A stretch of 64,000 nt of DNA. Source: Spirochaetia bacterium. GTDB lineage: Bacteria; Spirochaetota; Spirochaetia; Treponematales; Treponemataceae. Where the stretch lies: the NCBI GenBank assembly GCA_022768865.1, contig JALELH010000005.1:1-64000 (forward strand). The letters run 5' to 3'. Position numbers and translations under genes: made by a program. This document shows, one piece after another, positions 1 through 11,640 of this stretch (within the stretch, counting starts at the first letter, position 1; the number at the start of each line of letters is the position of its first letter). Below the pieces are notes generated by a model. That model did no database searches and had not been told where the DNA came from. It saw only the letters and a program-made list of their open reading frames with translations.

Positions 1-302
1 GATTGATAGGACAATTTATATTCACCTGTTTCATCAATTCGAAGCAGTTGTTCCGTATCACCTGTCATCTTCTAGTACTGAAAACCGGTATGATATCGTG
101 AACTTTCATTCACTGGCGTGAAATCCGTCAGAATCTCCGAACCTCAGTTTTTATGGAAGAAAACTAACAGCTTCCTACTCTGTATCCGGGTGCAAAAATC
201 TGCTAACTTTTTTCAAGCTGGCTTTACGATTTTTACCAGACAGTAATTAAACCGTCTGTCTGACTTCTCAAATAACCCGTTGCACTGGAGAGCGCAACAC
301 AC
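1..302 (-). other. Possible 5' end of a group II intron (partial, off left edge)
   Basis: No protein is encoded here. Read on the minus strand, the segment begins GTGTG at position 302, matching the GUGYG start of group II introns, and continues with several short stem-loops, for example TTGCGC/GTGCAA next to the start and AGACAG/CTGTCT near 240-270. A stretch reading TGATACGGAACA lies near 50-60 and resembles a phrase I associate with domain I of bacterial group II introns. Domains II-VI and any reverse transcriptase would lie left of the window. It sits about 150 nt downstream of the rpsG terminator. This is recognition by resemblance only. It could instead be another structured RNA. Confidence 0.3.
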
Positions 303-448
303 CCACTAAGGGCGGTATACAATGCACATTTTATACTATTTATTTGAAATATGTTCAAGGGGTAAATATCTTTTTATTGCGAAAAAAGACAAGCATTTCA
401 ACATTCTGCAATTTTCCTGGGGCTTTGCCTTTTTTATGGAAGAAAGGT

Positions 449-486
449 AAAAAAAAATAAAGGGCCACCTTGACCAGCGACCCTTT
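449..486 (-). terminator. Rho-independent terminator after rpsG
   Basis: On the minus strand AAAGGGTCGC pairs with a GGTGGCCCTTT arm (10 bp with G-U pairs) and is followed by a T-rich tract of about nine residues. It lies about 27 nt past the rpsG stop and closes the ribosomal/RNA polymerase operon. Confidence 0.8.
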
Positions 487-512
487 TGTCAAACCCGGGC
501 AAACCCCTTTGA

Positions 513-983
513 CTAGAAGCGGAAGTGTGCAAAAGCCTTGTTTGCTTCTGCCATCTTGTGTGTATCTTCCTTCTTCTTGTATGCAGAACCTGTGTTGTTG
601 AAAGCATCGAAAATTTCAGCAGCAAGTGTTTCTGCCATACCATGACCGTTGCGTGCACGAGCAGCAGCAATCATCCATCTCATTCCGAGAGCCTCACGGC
701 GTGTTTCACGGATTTCGATAGGTACCTGATATGTAGCACCACCAACGCGGCGTGACTTTACTTCTACGCTAGGTTTTACATTATCAAGAGCCTTCAAGAA
801 TACTTCGAGAGGATCCTTGTCAGTCTTTGTCTTAAGCTTGTCGAGTGCGTCATAAACAACGCGCTGGCAAACTGCTTTCTTTCCATCAAGCATCATGCGG
901 CAAACAAATTTTGCAATTACCACACTGTTATATCTTTCATCCGGCATAACTGGACGATTAACTGATTTCTTATGTCTTCCCAT
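513..983 (-). CDS. rpsG: 30S ribosomal protein S7
   Basis: S7 (156 aa, normal length) is a primary 16S rRNA-binding protein that nucleates the 30S head and lines the E/P-site region. The start MGRHKKSVNRPVMPDERYNS and the segment with GGATYQVPIEIRETRREALG are typical of bacterial S7. It is preceded by GAGGAG seven nt before the ATG and lies 20 nt after rpsL, so it is the last gene of the operon before a strong terminator. In many bacteria fusA follows. Here the gene is followed by a terminator and non-coding DNA. Confidence 0.97.
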   Translation of the reverse strand: MGRHKKSVNRPVMPDERYNSVVIAKFVCRMMLDGKKAVCQRVVYDALDKLKTKTDKDPLEVFLKALDNVKPSVEVKSRRVGGATYQVPIEIRETRREALGMRWMIAAARARNGHGMAETLAAEIFDAFNNTGSAYKKKEDTHKMAEANKAFAHFRF

Positions 984-1003
984 AGTTAAACTCCTCTTAA
1001 AAA

Positions 1004-1378
1004 TTATGCCTTAGGCTTTTTAGCACCGTACTTAGAGCGAGCGCGCTTGCGTCCCTCTACACCGAGAGTATCTTTTGTACCACGGATGATGTGATAGCGA
1101 ACACCAGGAAGATCCTTTACACGACCACCACGAACGAGAACAACTGAGTGTTCCTGAAGGTTGTGTCCAATACCTGGAATGTAAGCTGTTACTTCAATAC
1201 CATTGCTCAAGCGAACACGAGCAATCTTACGAAGAGCCGAGTTTGGTTTCTTAGGTGTCATTGTCATAACGCGAGTGCAAACGCCACGTTTCTGTGGGCA
1301 TGACTGAAGGGCTGGAGCCTTAGTTCTTTTTGCAGATGACTGACGACCTTTACGAATTAACTGATTAATTGTAGGCAT
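1004..1378 (-). CDS. rpsL: 30S ribosomal protein S12
   Basis: S12 (124 aa) sits at the decoding centre and contributes to tRNA selection fidelity. The conserved [11 protein letters not shown] and [12 protein letters not shown] segments are intact. Both lysines whose substitution commonly gives streptomycin resistance (equivalent to E. coli K43 and K88) are present, so the sequence shows no resistance allele. The ATG follows AGGAGAATAGGCG. It is separated from rpoC by 158 nt that contain a perfect 15-bp inverted repeat, and is probably co-transcribed with rpsG. Confidence 0.97.
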   Translation of the reverse strand: MPTINQLIRKGRQSSAKRTKAPALQSCPQKRGVCTRVMTMTPKKPNSALRKIARVRLSNGIEVTAYIPGIGHNLQEHSVVLVRGGRVKDLPGVRYHIIRGTKDTLGVEGRKRARSKYGAKKPKA

Positions 1379-1473
1379 CGCCTATTCTCCTATATTTAAT
1401 TGGGCAGCACTCCCAAAAATAAAAACTAAATAAGTTGTAGAAGTTTAATAAATTCTAAAAATTCATTCAAGGG

Positions 1474-1509
1474 AATTTCAGGGAATTCACTGCTGAATTC
1501 CCTGAAATT
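1474..1509 (-). repeat. Perfect 15-bp hairpin between rpoC and rpsL
   Basis: AATTTCAGGGAATTC (1474-1488) is repeated in inverted form at 1495-1509 around the loop ACTGCT. No long T-run follows on the minus strand, so it is not a classical terminator. Further AGGGAATT/AATTCCCT copies flank it. An RNA processing site or partial attenuator between the polymerase and ribosomal protein genes is likely. Confidence 0.7.
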
Positions 1510-1536
1510 TCAAGAATTTTATTCAAATTCCCTGGC

Positions 1537-4500
1537 TTATTCTTCGTCAGATGCTGAATCCATCATAGGCTGGCTGGCCTGTGCCATTTCAGCTTCTTTC
1601 TGTTCAAGCATACGCTGTTCAAGGATTTCCTTCATCTTTGCATCAAGGTCTGTTGCAGAGTTGTCAGAAAGCTTAATGTTGCTGTATTGACGAACACCAG
1701 TTCCTGCAGGAATCTTATGACCGATGATAATGTTTTCCTTAAGGCCACGGAGGTTATCTACAGAACCTGCAATAGCGGCATTCGTAAGGACACGTGTAGT
1801 CTCCTGGAATGAACATGCAGAAATGAATGAATCTGCTGCAAGGGCTGCCTTTGTAATACCCTGGAACATAGGACGTGCAACTGCCGGAGTTCCACCCTGA
1901 GCGAGAACACGATCGTTTTCTTCCCTGAATGAATACTTGTCAACCTGCTGTCCGTATCTGAACTTTGTATCACCTACAGCAATTACAACAACTTTTCTAA
2001 GCATCTGGCGGATAATTGTACCGATGTGCTTGTCGTTAATGTCTACACCCTGTCCGCGGTAAACGTTCTGAATTTCGTCCATAAGGAATTCCTGAAGTTT
2101 ATCTTCACCCAGTACTGTAAGAACATCGTGTGCATCAATTGAACCATCGCAAATCTTTTCTCCGGCTTCAACCTTATCGCCTACACGAACAAGAAGACGT
2201 CTTACTACTGGAACAAGATGTTCATACTTAACGCCATATTCATCTGTAACGATAACTGTAATCTTGCCTTTAACAATCTTACCGAAAGAAACTGTTCCCT
2301 TAATTTTAGAAATAATTGCAGGAGGATTTTTCTTAGACTGACGTGCTTCAAAAAGTTCAGAAACGCGTGGAAGACCAAGAGTAATATCGTTGGCTTTTGC
2401 TGCTTCCTTAGGCATCTTGGCAAGAATTGTTCCTGCTTCTACCTTACCCTTGTCTTTAATTTCATTGCTGATGAGGGCACCAACAGGCATGTTGTAGGAA
2501 GCATATTCATTACCATCTTCGTCTGTAATGCGGATACGAGGCTGCCTTACGTCAATGTGAAGGTCGGAAATACGCATTTCCTTTGAACCGGTAAGTTTAT
2601 CTTCCTTAACGTTAAGGGTAATGCCTTCGATAATGTCTTCAAAGTGAATGTATCCTGACTGTTCAGCAATAATTGGTTCTGAATAAAGATCAAATTCACC
2701 AATATTTTCATTTGCTTTGGCAGTGCATACACCCTTTACAAACTTTGAATAAACAATTGAACCGTTGGCAATTTCAACAGACTGTTCATCACGGCTTAAA
2801 AGATAAACTGCCTTTTCAACAATCTTAATGCGTCCATCGTCAGAAGCAACAACATCCTGACCTTTATGCTTAATGATTGCTGTTCCCTTACGGATCATTG
2901 CTTTATCTGCAACAAGAACTTCATCACCTGAATTTACTGTATACGTATTGAAAATCTTTGAAACTTTCATTGTGCCCTTACGAGTAAAGAGCCAGTCTCC
3001 AGTTTTCTTCATTACATGAGTTCCGTCAATTTCAGAAATGAGGACGTCATATTTCATTGCAATATGATTATCTTTGTTGCTTGCTTCAGCTGCACCACCA
3101 GTATGGAATGTACGGAGTGTAAGCTGTGTACCAGGCTGACCGATTGACTGGGCAGCAATTGTTCCTACTGCTTCACCGATTTCAACAATCTTGTTGCGTG
3201 CAAGGTCTTTACCATAACACTTTACACAGATTCCGTGCTTACTTTCACATGTAAGAACTGTGCGGAGCTTAACCTTTTCTACGCCGGCTTTATCAATCTT
3301 TTCTGCAAGGTGTTCATCAATATACTGATTTACATCGCAAAGAAGTTCACCAGTGAACGGGTCAATTACGCGTTCAATAGGAAAGTGTCCTGCAATACGT
3401 TTTGCAAGAGGAACTTTAATTTCATCACCTTCTTTAATTGCAGAATAATAAATACCGTTAATTGTTCCGCAGTCATCTTCATTTACAACAACATCCTGGG
3501 CAACATCAACAAGACGACGTGTCATGTAACCTGCATCGGCTGTTTTAAGGGCTGTATCAGAAAGACCTTTACGTGCACCGTTTGAAGAAATGAAGTATTC
3601 AATAACTGAAAGTCCTTCCTTGAAGTTTGCCTGAATTGGAAGTTCAATAATTGCACCATTAGGCTTCTGCATCAAACCACGCATTGCGGCAAGCTGTGAA
3701 ATCTGTTTTTCAGAACCACGGGCACCAGAGTTAGCCATCATATAGATAGTATTGAAACCATCTTTATCAGACTTCATCTTGTCCATCATTTTTGCAGTAA
3801 GATCTTTTGTTGTTTTTTCCCATACTGCAATTGAACGGTTGTAGCGTTCATCATCAGTGATGACACCGTTCTGGTTCTGTTCAACGATTTTCTTAACTTC
3901 ATCGTTGGCTTCTTTAATCATCTGCTTCTTTTCTTCCGGAACGATAATATCGTCCATAGAAATAGTAGCACCGTAGAAAGTTGCATTCTTGTAACCTGTT
4001 GCCTTAACAGCATCAAGCATCTGAACTGTAAGCCATGCGCGATCAATTCCGTAAAGGCTTGGAATAAGCTTTCTGAGCTTGCTTTCTTCCATTGGAATTT
4101 CTCTGTTGAAAATCCTGTTGATTGCAGCAACTGTTTCAACATCTGCCATAACCTTATCAAGTGTTTCAGCGTCCATTTCTGTTACACCGAATTTTTCTTC
4201 GATAAGGGCTCTGATGCGCTTGTCTGATGTCTGTTCGTTATGGTAAACGCGTTCAATCATTGCCTTGATGCCCTTGTCTCCAAGACCACTGTCAGCAGTA
4301 ATCTTTTTCTTAGGGTCAGCAACTTGATCGTTCATAAAGTCAACTTCTTCCGGCATAGCTTCGTTAAATGCCATGCGTCCGGCTGAAGTAAGAATGTATT
4401 TTGATTCAGGATCTTCATCAAACTGAACACACTTGTTAAGGATGTTCTTATGAACCTTGATTCTTGCCTGCCAGTCAATTGCACCGGAAGATGCTGCAAG

Positions 4501-6078
4501 GCGAACTTCATCTGCAGAAGAGAAGAATTTTCCTGTTCCCTTTGCATTTGGCTTAATTGAAGTCATGTAGTAAATACCAAGAACCATGTCCTGGGATGGA
4601 GCTACAATTGTACTTCCGTTTGCTGGGTCAAGAAGGTTACGTGCAGAAAGCATTAATGTCCAGCATTCCATCTGAGCTGCCTGAGTAAGGGGAACGTGGA
4701 TGGCCATCTGGTCACCATCAAAGTCAGCATTAAAAGCTTTACATGCAAGAGGGTGAAGCTTAAGTGCTTTTCCAGGAACAAGAACAGGTTCAAATGCCTG
4801 GATACCAAGGCGGTGAAGTGTAGGAGCACGGTTAAGCATAACCGGATGCTCACGAACAACTTCATCAAGGATGTTGTATACAGCTTCGTCTTCGCTTTCT
4901 ACAAGAGTTCTTGCTCTTTTTATATTACCGCAGATACCGTTCTGAACAAGTTTCTTCATGATGAATGGCTTGAAAAGTTCAAGTGCCATTTTTTCAGGAA
5001 GACCACACTGCCAGAGCTTAAGTTCTGGTCCTACAACGATAACTGAACGGCCTGAATAGTCAACACGCTTACCAAGAAGATTCTGGCGGAAACGTCCCTG
5101 CTTGCCCTTAAGCATATCAGAGATTGACTTAAGAGGACGGTTTGCAGCCCCCTTAAGAACACGCTGCTTGCGCTTTGAGTTATCAAAGAGAGAATCAACT
5201 GCTTCCTGAAGCATACGCTTTTCATTGCGGATAATAATATCCGGAGCAGAAAGAAGCTGAAGCTTTCTAAGGCGGTTATTGCGGTTAATAACGCGGCGGT
5301 AAAGATCGTTAAGGTCTGATGTTGCAAAACGTCCGCCATCAAGCTGAACCATTGGACGAAGATCAGGCGGAATTACAGGAATTACGTCAAGAATCATCCA
5401 TGATGGCTTGTTTTCTGAATTACGGAAGTTTTCAACAATTTCAATTCTCTTAAGAAGACGACTGTCGCTTTTTGCACCTTTTTCAATCATCTTTTCACGG
5501 AGTTCTGCTGCAATAGCATCAAGATCAATATTTTCAAGCAATGCCTTGATGGCTTCAGCACCCATACCAGCCGTAAAAGATCCGCCAAAGCGTTCTTCTG
5601 CAGCCTGATATTCTTCTTCTGTAAGAAGCTGATTTTTCTTAAGATCTGTATCTCCAGGTTCAATAACAATGTATTTTTCGTAATAAAGGATTGAACGCAA
5701 TGAAGCAACAGGAAGATCAAGAAGAAGGCCCATGCGGCTAGGAACGGCATGATAATACCAGATGTGGCTTACCGGAGCAGCAAGTTCAATATGACCTGTG
5801 CGTTCACGGCGAACTTTAAAATGAGTAACTTCAACACCACAGCGGTCACATACTACCCCCTTATAGCGGATTGACTTGAATTTACCACAGAAACATTCCC
5901 ATTCCTTCGTAGTACCGAAAATCTTTTCACAGAAAAGACCTTCTCTCTCAGGACGGAGAGTGCGGTAATTAATTGTCTCAGGCTTTTTTACTTCACCATA
6001 AGACCATGAGCGAATTGTTTCCGGTGAAGCAAGTGTTATTTTAAGGCTTGCAAAATCCTGAATATCACGCATTTTCAT
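1537..6078 (-). CDS. rpoC: RNA polymerase subunit beta'
   Basis: This is the largest catalytic subunit of RNA polymerase (1513 aa). The N-terminal zinc site is visible as CFCG..CDRC (about residues 62-80). The catalytic Mg2+ loop NADFDGDQ is at 450-457 with all three aspartates. The trigger-loop segment ending TFHTGG is followed by a ~200-residue insertion that resembles the SI3 sandwich-barrel insert of E. coli, which explains the length. The gene overlaps the rpoB stop by 14 nt. Two ATGs (6078 and 6072) are available. AGGAGG is only 3 nt from the first but about 9 nt from the second, so MRDIQDF at 6072 may be the true start. Confidence 0.97.
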   Translation of the reverse strand: MKMRDIQDFASLKITLASPETIRSWSYGEVKKPETINYRTLRPEREGLFCEKIFGTTKEWECFCGKFKSIRYKGVVCDRCGVEVTHFKVRRERTGHIELAAPVSHIWYYHAVPSRMGLLLDLPVASLRSILYYEKYIVIEPGDTDLKKNQLLTEEEYQAAEERFGGSFTAGMGAEAIKALLENIDLDAIAAELREKMIEKGAKSDSRLLKRIEIVENFRNSENKPSWMILDVIPVIPPDLRPMVQLDGGRFATSDLNDLYRRVINRNNRLRKLQLLSAPDIIIRNEKRMLQEAVDSLFDNSKRKQRVLKGAANRPLKSISDMLKGKQGRFRQNLLGKRVDYSGRSVIVVGPELKLWQCGLPEKMALELFKPFIMKKLVQNGICGNIKRARTLVESEDEAVYNILDEVVREHPVMLNRAPTLHRLGIQAFEPVLVPGKALKLHPLACKAFNADFDGDQMAIHVPLTQAAQMECWTLMLSARNLLDPANGSTIVAPSQDMVLGIYYMTSIKPNAKGTGKFFSSADEVRLAASSGAIDWQARIKVHKNILNKCVQFDEDPESKYILTSAGRMAFNEAMPEEVDFMNDQVADPKKKITADSGLGDKGIKAMIERVYHNEQTSDKRIRALIEEKFGVTEMDAETLDKVMADVETVAAINRIFNREIPMEESKLRKLIPSLYGIDRAWLTVQMLDAVKATGYKNATFYGATISMDDIIVPEEKKQMIKEANDEVKKIVEQNQNGVITDDERYNRSIAVWEKTTKDLTAKMMDKMKSDKDGFNTIYMMANSGARGSEKQISQLAAMRGLMQKPNGAIIELPIQANFKEGLSVIEYFISSNGARKGLSDTALKTADAGYMTRRLVDVAQDVVVNEDDCGTINGIYYSAIKEGDEIKVPLAKRIAGHFPIERVIDPFTGELLCDVNQYIDEHLAEKIDKAGVEKVKLRTVLTCESKHGICVKCYGKDLARNKIVEIGEAVGTIAAQSIGQPGTQLTLRTFHTGGAAEASNKDNHIAMKYDVLISEIDGTHVMKKTGDWLFTRKGTMKVSKIFNTYTVNSGDEVLVADKAMIRKGTAIIKHKGQDVVASDDGRIKIVEKAVYLLSRDEQSVEIANGSIVYSKFVKGVCTAKANENIGEFDLYSEPIIAEQSGYIHFEDIIEGITLNVKEDKLTGSKEMRISDLHIDVRQPRIRITDEDGNEYASYNMPVGALISNEIKDKGKVEAGTILAKMPKEAAKANDITLGLPRVSELFEARQSKKNPPAIISKIKGTVSFGKIVKGKITVIVTDEYGVKYEHLVPVVRRLLVRVGDKVEAGEKICDGSIDAHDVLTVLGEDKLQEFLMDEIQNVYRGQGVDINDKHIGTIIRQMLRKVVVIAVGDTKFRYGQQVDKYSFREENDRVLAQGGTPAVARPMFQGITKAALAADSFISACSFQETTRVLTNAAIAGSVDNLRGLKENIIIGHKIPAGTGVRQYSNIKLSDNSATDLDAKMKEILEQRMLEQKEAEMAQASQPMMDSASDEE

Positions 6079-9000
6079 TCTCCTCCTTATCGAATCCTGA
6101 ACCTACTTTGTCAATAAGTTCCTGGTCACGTTCTGTAAGTGCAATCTGCTTGCCTTTTTCATCATAAATAGTAAAGTTTAATGCAAGGCCACGAAGTTCC
6201 TGAACCATAACGTTAAATGATTCCGGCACACCAATTGGAGCTGCAGGTTCACCCTTAACGATTGATTCGTAAACTTTTGAGCGGCCATTCATATCATCGG
6301 ATTTGATTGTCATCATTTCCTGAAGTGTATTTGATGCACCATAGGCTTCCAAAGCCCAAACTTCCATTTCTCCAAGACGCTGACCACCAAACTGAGCCTT
6401 ACCACCAAGCGGCTGCTGAGTAACAAGCGAATATGGTCCTGTTGAACGTGCATGCATCTTATCATCAACAAGGTGATGGAGCTTCATAAAGTATGTACAT
6501 CCAACGAAAATTGGATTAAGGAATGGTTCACCTGTAAAGCCATCATGAACAATCTGTTTACAATCTGGCGTAAGTCCTGCCTGAACAAGTTTTTCTGCAA
6601 TCTGTTCCTGACTTGGTGTCTGGAAAGCCGGTGAAGAATACCATTCATCAAGGAAATGACCTGCAATACCAAGTTCATTTTCCATAACCTGACCGATGTT
6701 CATACGTGATGGAACACCAAGAGGGTTAAGACAAATGTCAAGCGGAGTTCCGTCTTCAAGGTATGGCATGTCTTCAATTGGAAGGATACGTGCAACAACA
6801 CCCTTGTTTCCGTGACGTCCGGCCATCTTATCACCAACAACAAGCTTACGCTTTTCTGCAATGATAACTTTTACTTTTTCATCTACACCCGGCTGAAGTT
6901 CATCTCCTTCAGACCTCTTAAGGCGCTGAATATCAATAACAACACCCTGACTTCCATGTGGCAGCTTAAGTGAAGAATCACGTACTTCTTTAGCTTTTTC
7001 ACCGAAAATTGAATTAAGAAGCTTAAATTCCGGAGTTGTTTCAGTTTCGCTCTTTGGTGTTACTTTACCAACAAGAATATCTCCTGAACGAACTTTAGCA
7101 CCAATACGGACAATACCTTCCTGATCAAGATTATCAAGAACCTTTTCTGAGGTACTTGGAATATCACGGGTAATACGTTCTGGTCCAAGTTTTGTTTCGC
7201 GGATTTCAACTTCAAATTCATGAATATGCATTGATGTATACATGTCTTCACGAACTACGCGCTGAGAAATAAGAACGGCGTCTTCGTAGTTGTAACCGTT
7301 CCAGGGAACAAAACCAACCAGAAGGTTGCGTCCAAGGGCAAGTTCACCATTGAATGTGGCAGGTCCGTCTGCAAGAACATCACCTTTTTTTACTTTTTCA
7401 CCAACCTGAACTATAGGACGCTGATGATTACATGTATCAGAGTTGTTCTTCTGGTATTTAAGGAGAGAATATTCATCAATCTGACCTCTTACACCATCCG
7501 GCTTAACCTTTATAAGGTCTGATTCAACCCATACAACTTCACCATCACGGCGTGCCTTTACAAGAACACCTGAATCGTAAGCTGTCTTGCGTTCCATACC
7601 TGTACCAACATGTGGCGGTTCAGGGAAAAGAAGCGGAACTGCCTGACGCTGCATGTTACAACCCATGAGCGCACGGTTAGCATCATCATGTTCAAGGAAA
7701 GGAACAAGGGATGCAGAAACAGAAATTACCTGACGCGGAGAAACATCCATGTACTGAATGTCTTTTGGTGAACGGTTTGTATAGTCACCACGGCGGCGGG
7801 AAGAAACAAGGTCTGTCGGGAAAGAACCGTCATCCTTCATTCCTTCTGTAACCTGACCAATAAAGTATTTATCTTCATCGTCCGGATCAAGATATACAAC
7901 TTCATCTGTTGCCTTGCCGTTTACAACCTTGCGGTATGGTTCTTCAAGGAATCCGTAATCATTAACTCTTGTGAAAATTGCAAGAGAAACTATCAAACCG
8001 ATGTTTGGGCCTTCTGGAGTTTCGATAGGACACATACGTCCATAATGTGTATAGTGAACGTCACGAACTTCGAAACCTGCACGATCACGGGAAAGACCAC
8101 CTGGACCAAGAGCTGACATACGGCGTTTGTGTGTAAGTTCAGCAAGAGGATTACACTGATCCATAAACTGTGAAAGCTGGCTTGAAGCATAGAAATCACG
8201 GACGGCAGACTGTAAAGGTTTCATTGAAATAAGATCCTGAGGTCTTAAAGTATCAATTTCCTTTCCGTTCATGCGTTCCTTGGCAATGCGTTCCATACGT
8301 GAAAAAGCGCTTTTAAATGATGTTGTAAGAAGTTCACCAACAGAGCGGACACGACGGCGACCAAGGTGATCAATATCATCTGTGTCATCTTCACCAATAT
8401 AAACTTCTATAAGGTGCTTCATTGTCTGGATAATGTCATCCTTTGTAAGAGTCAAATCTTCCACAGGGTTTTCATATCCGAATTTTTTATTAAGCTTATA
8501 GCGACCTACACGTCCAAGATCATAACGGCGGATGCTGAAGAACATTGTTGTAAGGTCACGTTCTGCCTGTTCAATTGTAATTGGTTCACCAGGCTGAAGA
8601 ACTGAATAAACTTTTGAGATACATTCTTCTTTTGTTGGTTCATCCGGAGTTTCGCTTCCGTCTTTAGAGAATGTAATTTCTTCTTTATCAAAACAGTTGA
8701 CAATCATTTCGCTGTCAAGTGAAAGATTTTTGTCATCCTTGTTTTTCTTTGTGCTGAATTTTATAACATTGATTTCCTTGATGTTATTTGCAACAAGGGC
8801 ATCAAGATCATGGGGATGAAGCTTGTCACCGGCACGGAAGAGTTTCTTTTCTTCGCCAGTTTCTTCATCTTTTGTGAATATATTCTTGCCGAGAACTTTT
8901 CCTGCAAGTTCTTCACGTTTTTCTGCATCAGACGGAATCTTAACATCTTCTGTCACATAGAAACAGTTGATGATGTCTTCACGAGTTGTATAGCCTAATG

Positions 9001-9613
9001 CACGAAGGAAAATTGTTCCAAGAATCTTCTTTTTGCGGTCAATCTTTGCAAAAATAAGTTCTTTTTTCTGGTCAATTTCAAATTCAAGCCATGAACCGCG
9101 ATAAGGAATGATACGGCTTGAAAGAACACCCTTTTCTCTCTGGAAAATAACTCCAGGCGAACGGTGAATCTGAGAAACAACTACGCGTTCTGCACCGTTA
9201 ATGATAAAAGTTCCCCTATCTGTCATGAGCGGAATGTCACCCATGAAAACTTCCCTTTCAAAAAGGGCACCTGTTTCCTTGAAATTAAGCCTGAGGCATG
9301 CTTTAAGTCCTACTGTGTAAGAAGTTCCCTTTTTCTTACAGTCAAGTTCAGGATACTTTGGATTCTTAAAATCAATGGAATAATGATCAAACTCAATGGA
9401 TAAATTTCCATCCGGGCTTTCAATCGGGAATGTAGAAGTGAAAACTTCCTGAAGCCCCTGATTCAAAAGAGGTTCACCTTTTTCCATCCTTTCACGCTGA
9501 ATGAAATATTCAAAGGAAGAAAGCTGAATGTCAATAAGGTTAGGCAATTCCATAAAGTCTTTAATGTCTTTGCCTAAATACGTACGGTTGATTGTTTTGC
9601 TTTTTGCAAACAT
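6065..9613 (-). CDS. rpoB: RNA polymerase subunit beta
   Basis: This is the beta subunit (1182 aa) of RNA polymerase. It begins [15 protein letters not shown] at 9613 behind AGGGGATC. The reading frame is open 24 codons further upstream, but that extension lacks a ribosome binding site. The rifampicin-pocket cluster (about residues 476-502, [14 protein letters not shown] then [15 protein letters not shown]) keeps Ser500 (E. coli S531) but has Cys487 for N518 and Ala491 for S522. The C-terminal active-centre region, with [13 protein letters not shown] and the [20 protein letters not shown] clamp segment, is normal. It is translationally overlapped with rpoC. Confidence 0.97.
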   Translation of the reverse strand: MFAKSKTINRTYLGKDIKDFMELPNLIDIQLSSFEYFIQRERMEKGEPLLNQGLQEVFTSTFPIESPDGNLSIEFDHYSIDFKNPKYPELDCKKKGTSYTVGLKACLRLNFKETGALFEREVFMGDIPLMTDRGTFIINGAERVVVSQIHRSPGVIFQREKGVLSSRIIPYRGSWLEFEIDQKKELIFAKIDRKKKILGTIFLRALGYTTREDIINCFYVTEDVKIPSDAEKREELAGKVLGKNIFTKDEETGEEKKLFRAGDKLHPHDLDALVANNIKEINVIKFSTKKNKDDKNLSLDSEMIVNCFDKEEITFSKDGSETPDEPTKEECISKVYSVLQPGEPITIEQAERDLTTMFFSIRRYDLGRVGRYKLNKKFGYENPVEDLTLTKDDIIQTMKHLIEVYIGEDDTDDIDHLGRRRVRSVGELLTTSFKSAFSRMERIAKERMNGKEIDTLRPQDLISMKPLQSAVRDFYASSQLSQFMDQCNPLAELTHKRRMSALGPGGLSRDRAGFEVRDVHYTHYGRMCPIETPEGPNIGLIVSLAIFTRVNDYGFLEEPYRKVVNGKATDEVVYLDPDDEDKYFIGQVTEGMKDDGSFPTDLVSSRRRGDYTNRSPKDIQYMDVSPRQVISVSASLVPFLEHDDANRALMGCNMQRQAVPLLFPEPPHVGTGMERKTAYDSGVLVKARRDGEVVWVESDLIKVKPDGVRGQIDEYSLLKYQKNNSDTCNHQRPIVQVGEKVKKGDVLADGPATFNGELALGRNLLVGFVPWNGYNYEDAVLISQRVVREDMYTSMHIHEFEVEIRETKLGPERITRDIPSTSEKVLDNLDQEGIVRIGAKVRSGDILVGKVTPKSETETTPEFKLLNSIFGEKAKEVRDSSLKLPHGSQGVVIDIQRLKRSEGDELQPGVDEKVKVIIAEKRKLVVGDKMAGRHGNKGVVARILPIEDMPYLEDGTPLDICLNPLGVPSRMNIGQVMENELGIAGHFLDEWYSSPAFQTPSQEQIAEKLVQAGLTPDCKQIVHDGFTGEPFLNPIFVGCTYFMKLHHLVDDKMHARSTGPYSLVTQQPLGGKAQFGGQRLGEMEVWALEAYGASNTLQEMMTIKSDDMNGRSKVYESIVKGEPAAPIGVPESFNVMVQELRGLALNFTIYDEKGKQIALTERDQELIDKVGSGFDKEENENA

Positions 9614-9746
9614 TAACGATCCCCTATATGTTGCTGAAGGTGTGGTACAACAGAAACCGCTACAAGCAAAAACTTTACTCAGCACGAGATTCCGTGTCCT
9701 TACAGGAAACCTTCTTTCCTGATAAGTGCCGTTTTATACGACAAAA

Positions 9747-9778
9747 GCTTCAGGATAACTTTTGCACTACCCTGAAGC
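9747..9778 (-). terminator. Attenuator-like hairpin between rplL and rpoB
   Basis: GCTTCAGG (9747-9754) pairs with CCTGAAGC (9771-9778). On the minus strand only a short CTTTTG follows, so it is at best a partial terminator or an RNA processing site. It lies within a 242-nt rplL-rpoB spacer, where other bacteria have an attenuator that sets the ratio of L7/L12 to RNA polymerase. Confidence 0.55.
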
Positions 9779-9855
9779 CAAAATTACATAAATGAATGTA
9801 AAACAAAGACAGGCATCAGTAAAAAATACCCGTCCTTTCAAGTTAATTGCTTAAC

Positions 9856-10221
9856 TTATTTTTTTGAAGCCTTACCACCAGCTGCTGTGATGTCAGCGAT
9901 CATCTTGTCTGCATCAGCCTTAGATACATTTTCCTTGAGTACCTTTGGTGCGCCTTCAACAAGAGCCTTAGCTTCACCAAGTCCGAGACCTGTAATTGCA
10001 CGAACAGCCTTGATAACGTCGATTTTCTTTTCACCGAATGATTCAAGTGTAACTGTGAATTCTGTCTGTTCTTCAGCTGCAGCTGCTGGACCTGCTGCTA
10101 CTGCTACTGGAGCTGCTGCAGATACACCAAACTTTTCTTCCATTGCTTTTACAAGGTCAGCAGCCTGCTGAACTGTCATGTTTGCGATTGCTTCGAGAAT
10201 TTCGTCATTTGAAAGTGCCAT
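9856..10221 (-). CDS. rplL: 50S ribosomal protein L7/L12
   Basis: L7/L12 (121 aa) is the multicopy stalk protein that recruits translational GTPases. It has the N-terminal dimerisation helix ([15 protein letters not shown]), an Ala-rich hinge around residues 38-52, and the conserved C-terminal domain with [15 protein letters not shown]. It follows rplJ, whose product anchors the stalk, after a 174-nt spacer. AAGGAAG precedes the ATG. Length and sequence are ordinary. Confidence 0.97.
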   Translation of the reverse strand: MALSNDEILEAIANMTVQQAADLVKAMEEKFGVSAAAPVAVAAGPAAAAEEQTEFTVTLESFGEKKIDVIKAVRAITGLGLGEAKALVEGAPKVLKENVSKADADKMIADITAAGGKASKK

Positions 10222-10395
10222 AATTGTCTTCCTTTTGCCTTTTTAAGGCTTTGTTTTTGTTGCGGATGAATCCTACGGATTCTTTTGCCCGCATACAGTT
10301 TATTTTCTGCAGATAGTAATCAGCACATTGAAGCCTAACTGCAGTTTTCAAGAACAGAACGTGCTGTCCTGAAAATATGTTGTTTTAGCGGCTGA

Positions 10396-10962
10396 TTATT
10401 CAGCTGCTGGTGCCGGAGCTTCTGCTGGTGCTTCTGCGGCTGGAGCTGCTGCTGCAGGTCCTTCCTTTTCGAGCTTTTCAACATAAGCCTGCAATGTACC
10501 TGCAAGTTTGCGTGCTGGTCCATTGATAGCAGACATGAGCATAGCGATAAGCTGCTTCTTTCCAGGGAGCTTAGAAAGAGCTTCGATTTTTGCAGCATCG
10601 TATACTTCATTTTCAACCCATGCACCCTTGACTACGAGTGATGGAGCTTCCTTTACGAAGTCAAAGAGAATCTTTGCAGATTCGTTTGCTTCATCTTTTA
10701 CCATAGCGATTGCTGTTGGTCCTGAAAGGAACTGTGCAACATCGTTATTGTTCATTTCGCTGAATGCTACGCGTGCAAAGTTATTCTTGATAACCTTAAT
10801 TGCAGCATCCTTTTCGCGAAGTGATTTACGGAGCTTAGTAATCTGTTCAACTGTAAGTCCGCGGTATTCGATAAAGATAAAATCCTTGTATTCACCAAGA
10901 ACTTTCTTTGCTTCTTCAATAGCAGCTGTTTTAGCTGGCTGTGTTTTACCCATAATAGCCAT
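10396..10962 (-). CDS. rplJ: 50S ribosomal protein L10
   Basis: L10 (188 aa) is the base of the L7/L12 stalk. The core motif with EYRGLTVEQITKLR and NNFARVAF is typical. The C-terminus ends in an Ala/Pro/Glu-rich tail (about residues 170-188), a low-complexity extension. The ATG shares its A with the rplA stop (TAATG), so the two genes are translationally coupled. GGAGG lies 7 nt ahead of this start, favouring MAIMGK over the second Met. Confidence 0.96.
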   Translation of the reverse strand: MAIMGKTQPAKTAAIEEAKKVLGEYKDFIFIEYRGLTVEQITKLRKSLREKDAAIKVIKNNFARVAFSEMNNNDVAQFLSGPTAIAMVKDEANESAKILFDFVKEAPSLVVKGAWVENEVYDAAKIEALSKLPGKKQLIAMLMSAINGPARKLAGTLQAYVEKLEKEGPAAAAPAAEAPAEAPAPAAE

Positions 10963-11639
10963 TATTCTGCCTCCTTGAAGTCAATCCATACACCAGGACC
11001 CATTGATGAACTGATTGATACTGAGCGGACAAATCCAGCCTTAGCATCAACAGGCTTTTTCTTTTCAAGTTCTGTAAGGAATGTGTTAACGTTTTCAGCT
11101 GTTTTAGCTGCATCCATTGAAACTTTTCCTACAGGAATGTGAACAACACCTGTCTTGTCTGCGCGGAATTCTGTACGACCCTTCTTGAGGGCTGCAACAG
11201 CACCTGCGATATCCGGTGTAACTGTACCTGTTTTTGGGTTTGGCATAAGACCTTTGCGGCCGAGAACCATACCGAGACGACCTACGTCCTTCATCATATC
11301 TGGTGTAGCAACTGCAACATCAAAGTCAAGCAATCCGCCCATTACCTTATCAAGATATTCAGGACCAGCATATGTAGCACCTGCATCAAGAGCTTCCTTT
11401 GCACGTTCTTCCTTACAGAAAACAAGAACACGCTTTTCAGCTGTAAACTGATGAGGGAATACGAGAGTATCACGAACTGTCTGATTCTTTTCAAGCTTGA
11501 GAGTTACAGAAAGTTCAACTGTTTCGTCAAACTTAACGTAATGAAGATCCTTTACAAGCTGGCAAGCTGCTGGAACATCATAAGCCTTAGATGGATCATA
11601 CTTTTTCAATGAATCCATGTATTTCTTTCCGTGTTTCAT
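10962..11639 (-). CDS. rplA: 50S ribosomal protein L1
   Basis: L1 (225 aa) forms the mobile L1 stalk next to the E site and in many bacteria represses its own L11-L1 mRNA. Conserved segments include GRKGLMPNPKTGTVTPDI and the start MKHGKKYMDSLKKYD. The GGAGG site overlaps the end of rplK and the next gene overlaps its stop, so rplK-rplA-rplJ is tightly coupled. Confidence 0.96.
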   Translation of the reverse strand: MKHGKKYMDSLKKYDPSKAYDVPAACQLVKDLHYVKFDETVELSVTLKLEKNQTVRDTLVFPHQFTAEKRVLVFCKEERAKEALDAGATYAGPEYLDKVMGGLLDFDVAVATPDMMKDVGRLGMVLGRKGLMPNPKTGTVTPDIAGAVAALKKGRTEFRADKTGVVHIPVGKVSMDAAKTAENVNTFLTELEKKKPVDAKAGFVRSVSISSSMGPGVWIDFKEAE

Positions 11640-11640
11640 T

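Noticed and set aside
513-1378. Streptomycin resistance allele in rpsL
   Set aside because: Both key lysines are present.
9614-9685. Longer RpoB with 24 extra N-terminal residues
   Set aside because: The extension lacks a ribosome binding site and the normal start at 9613 has AGGGGATC at the right distance.
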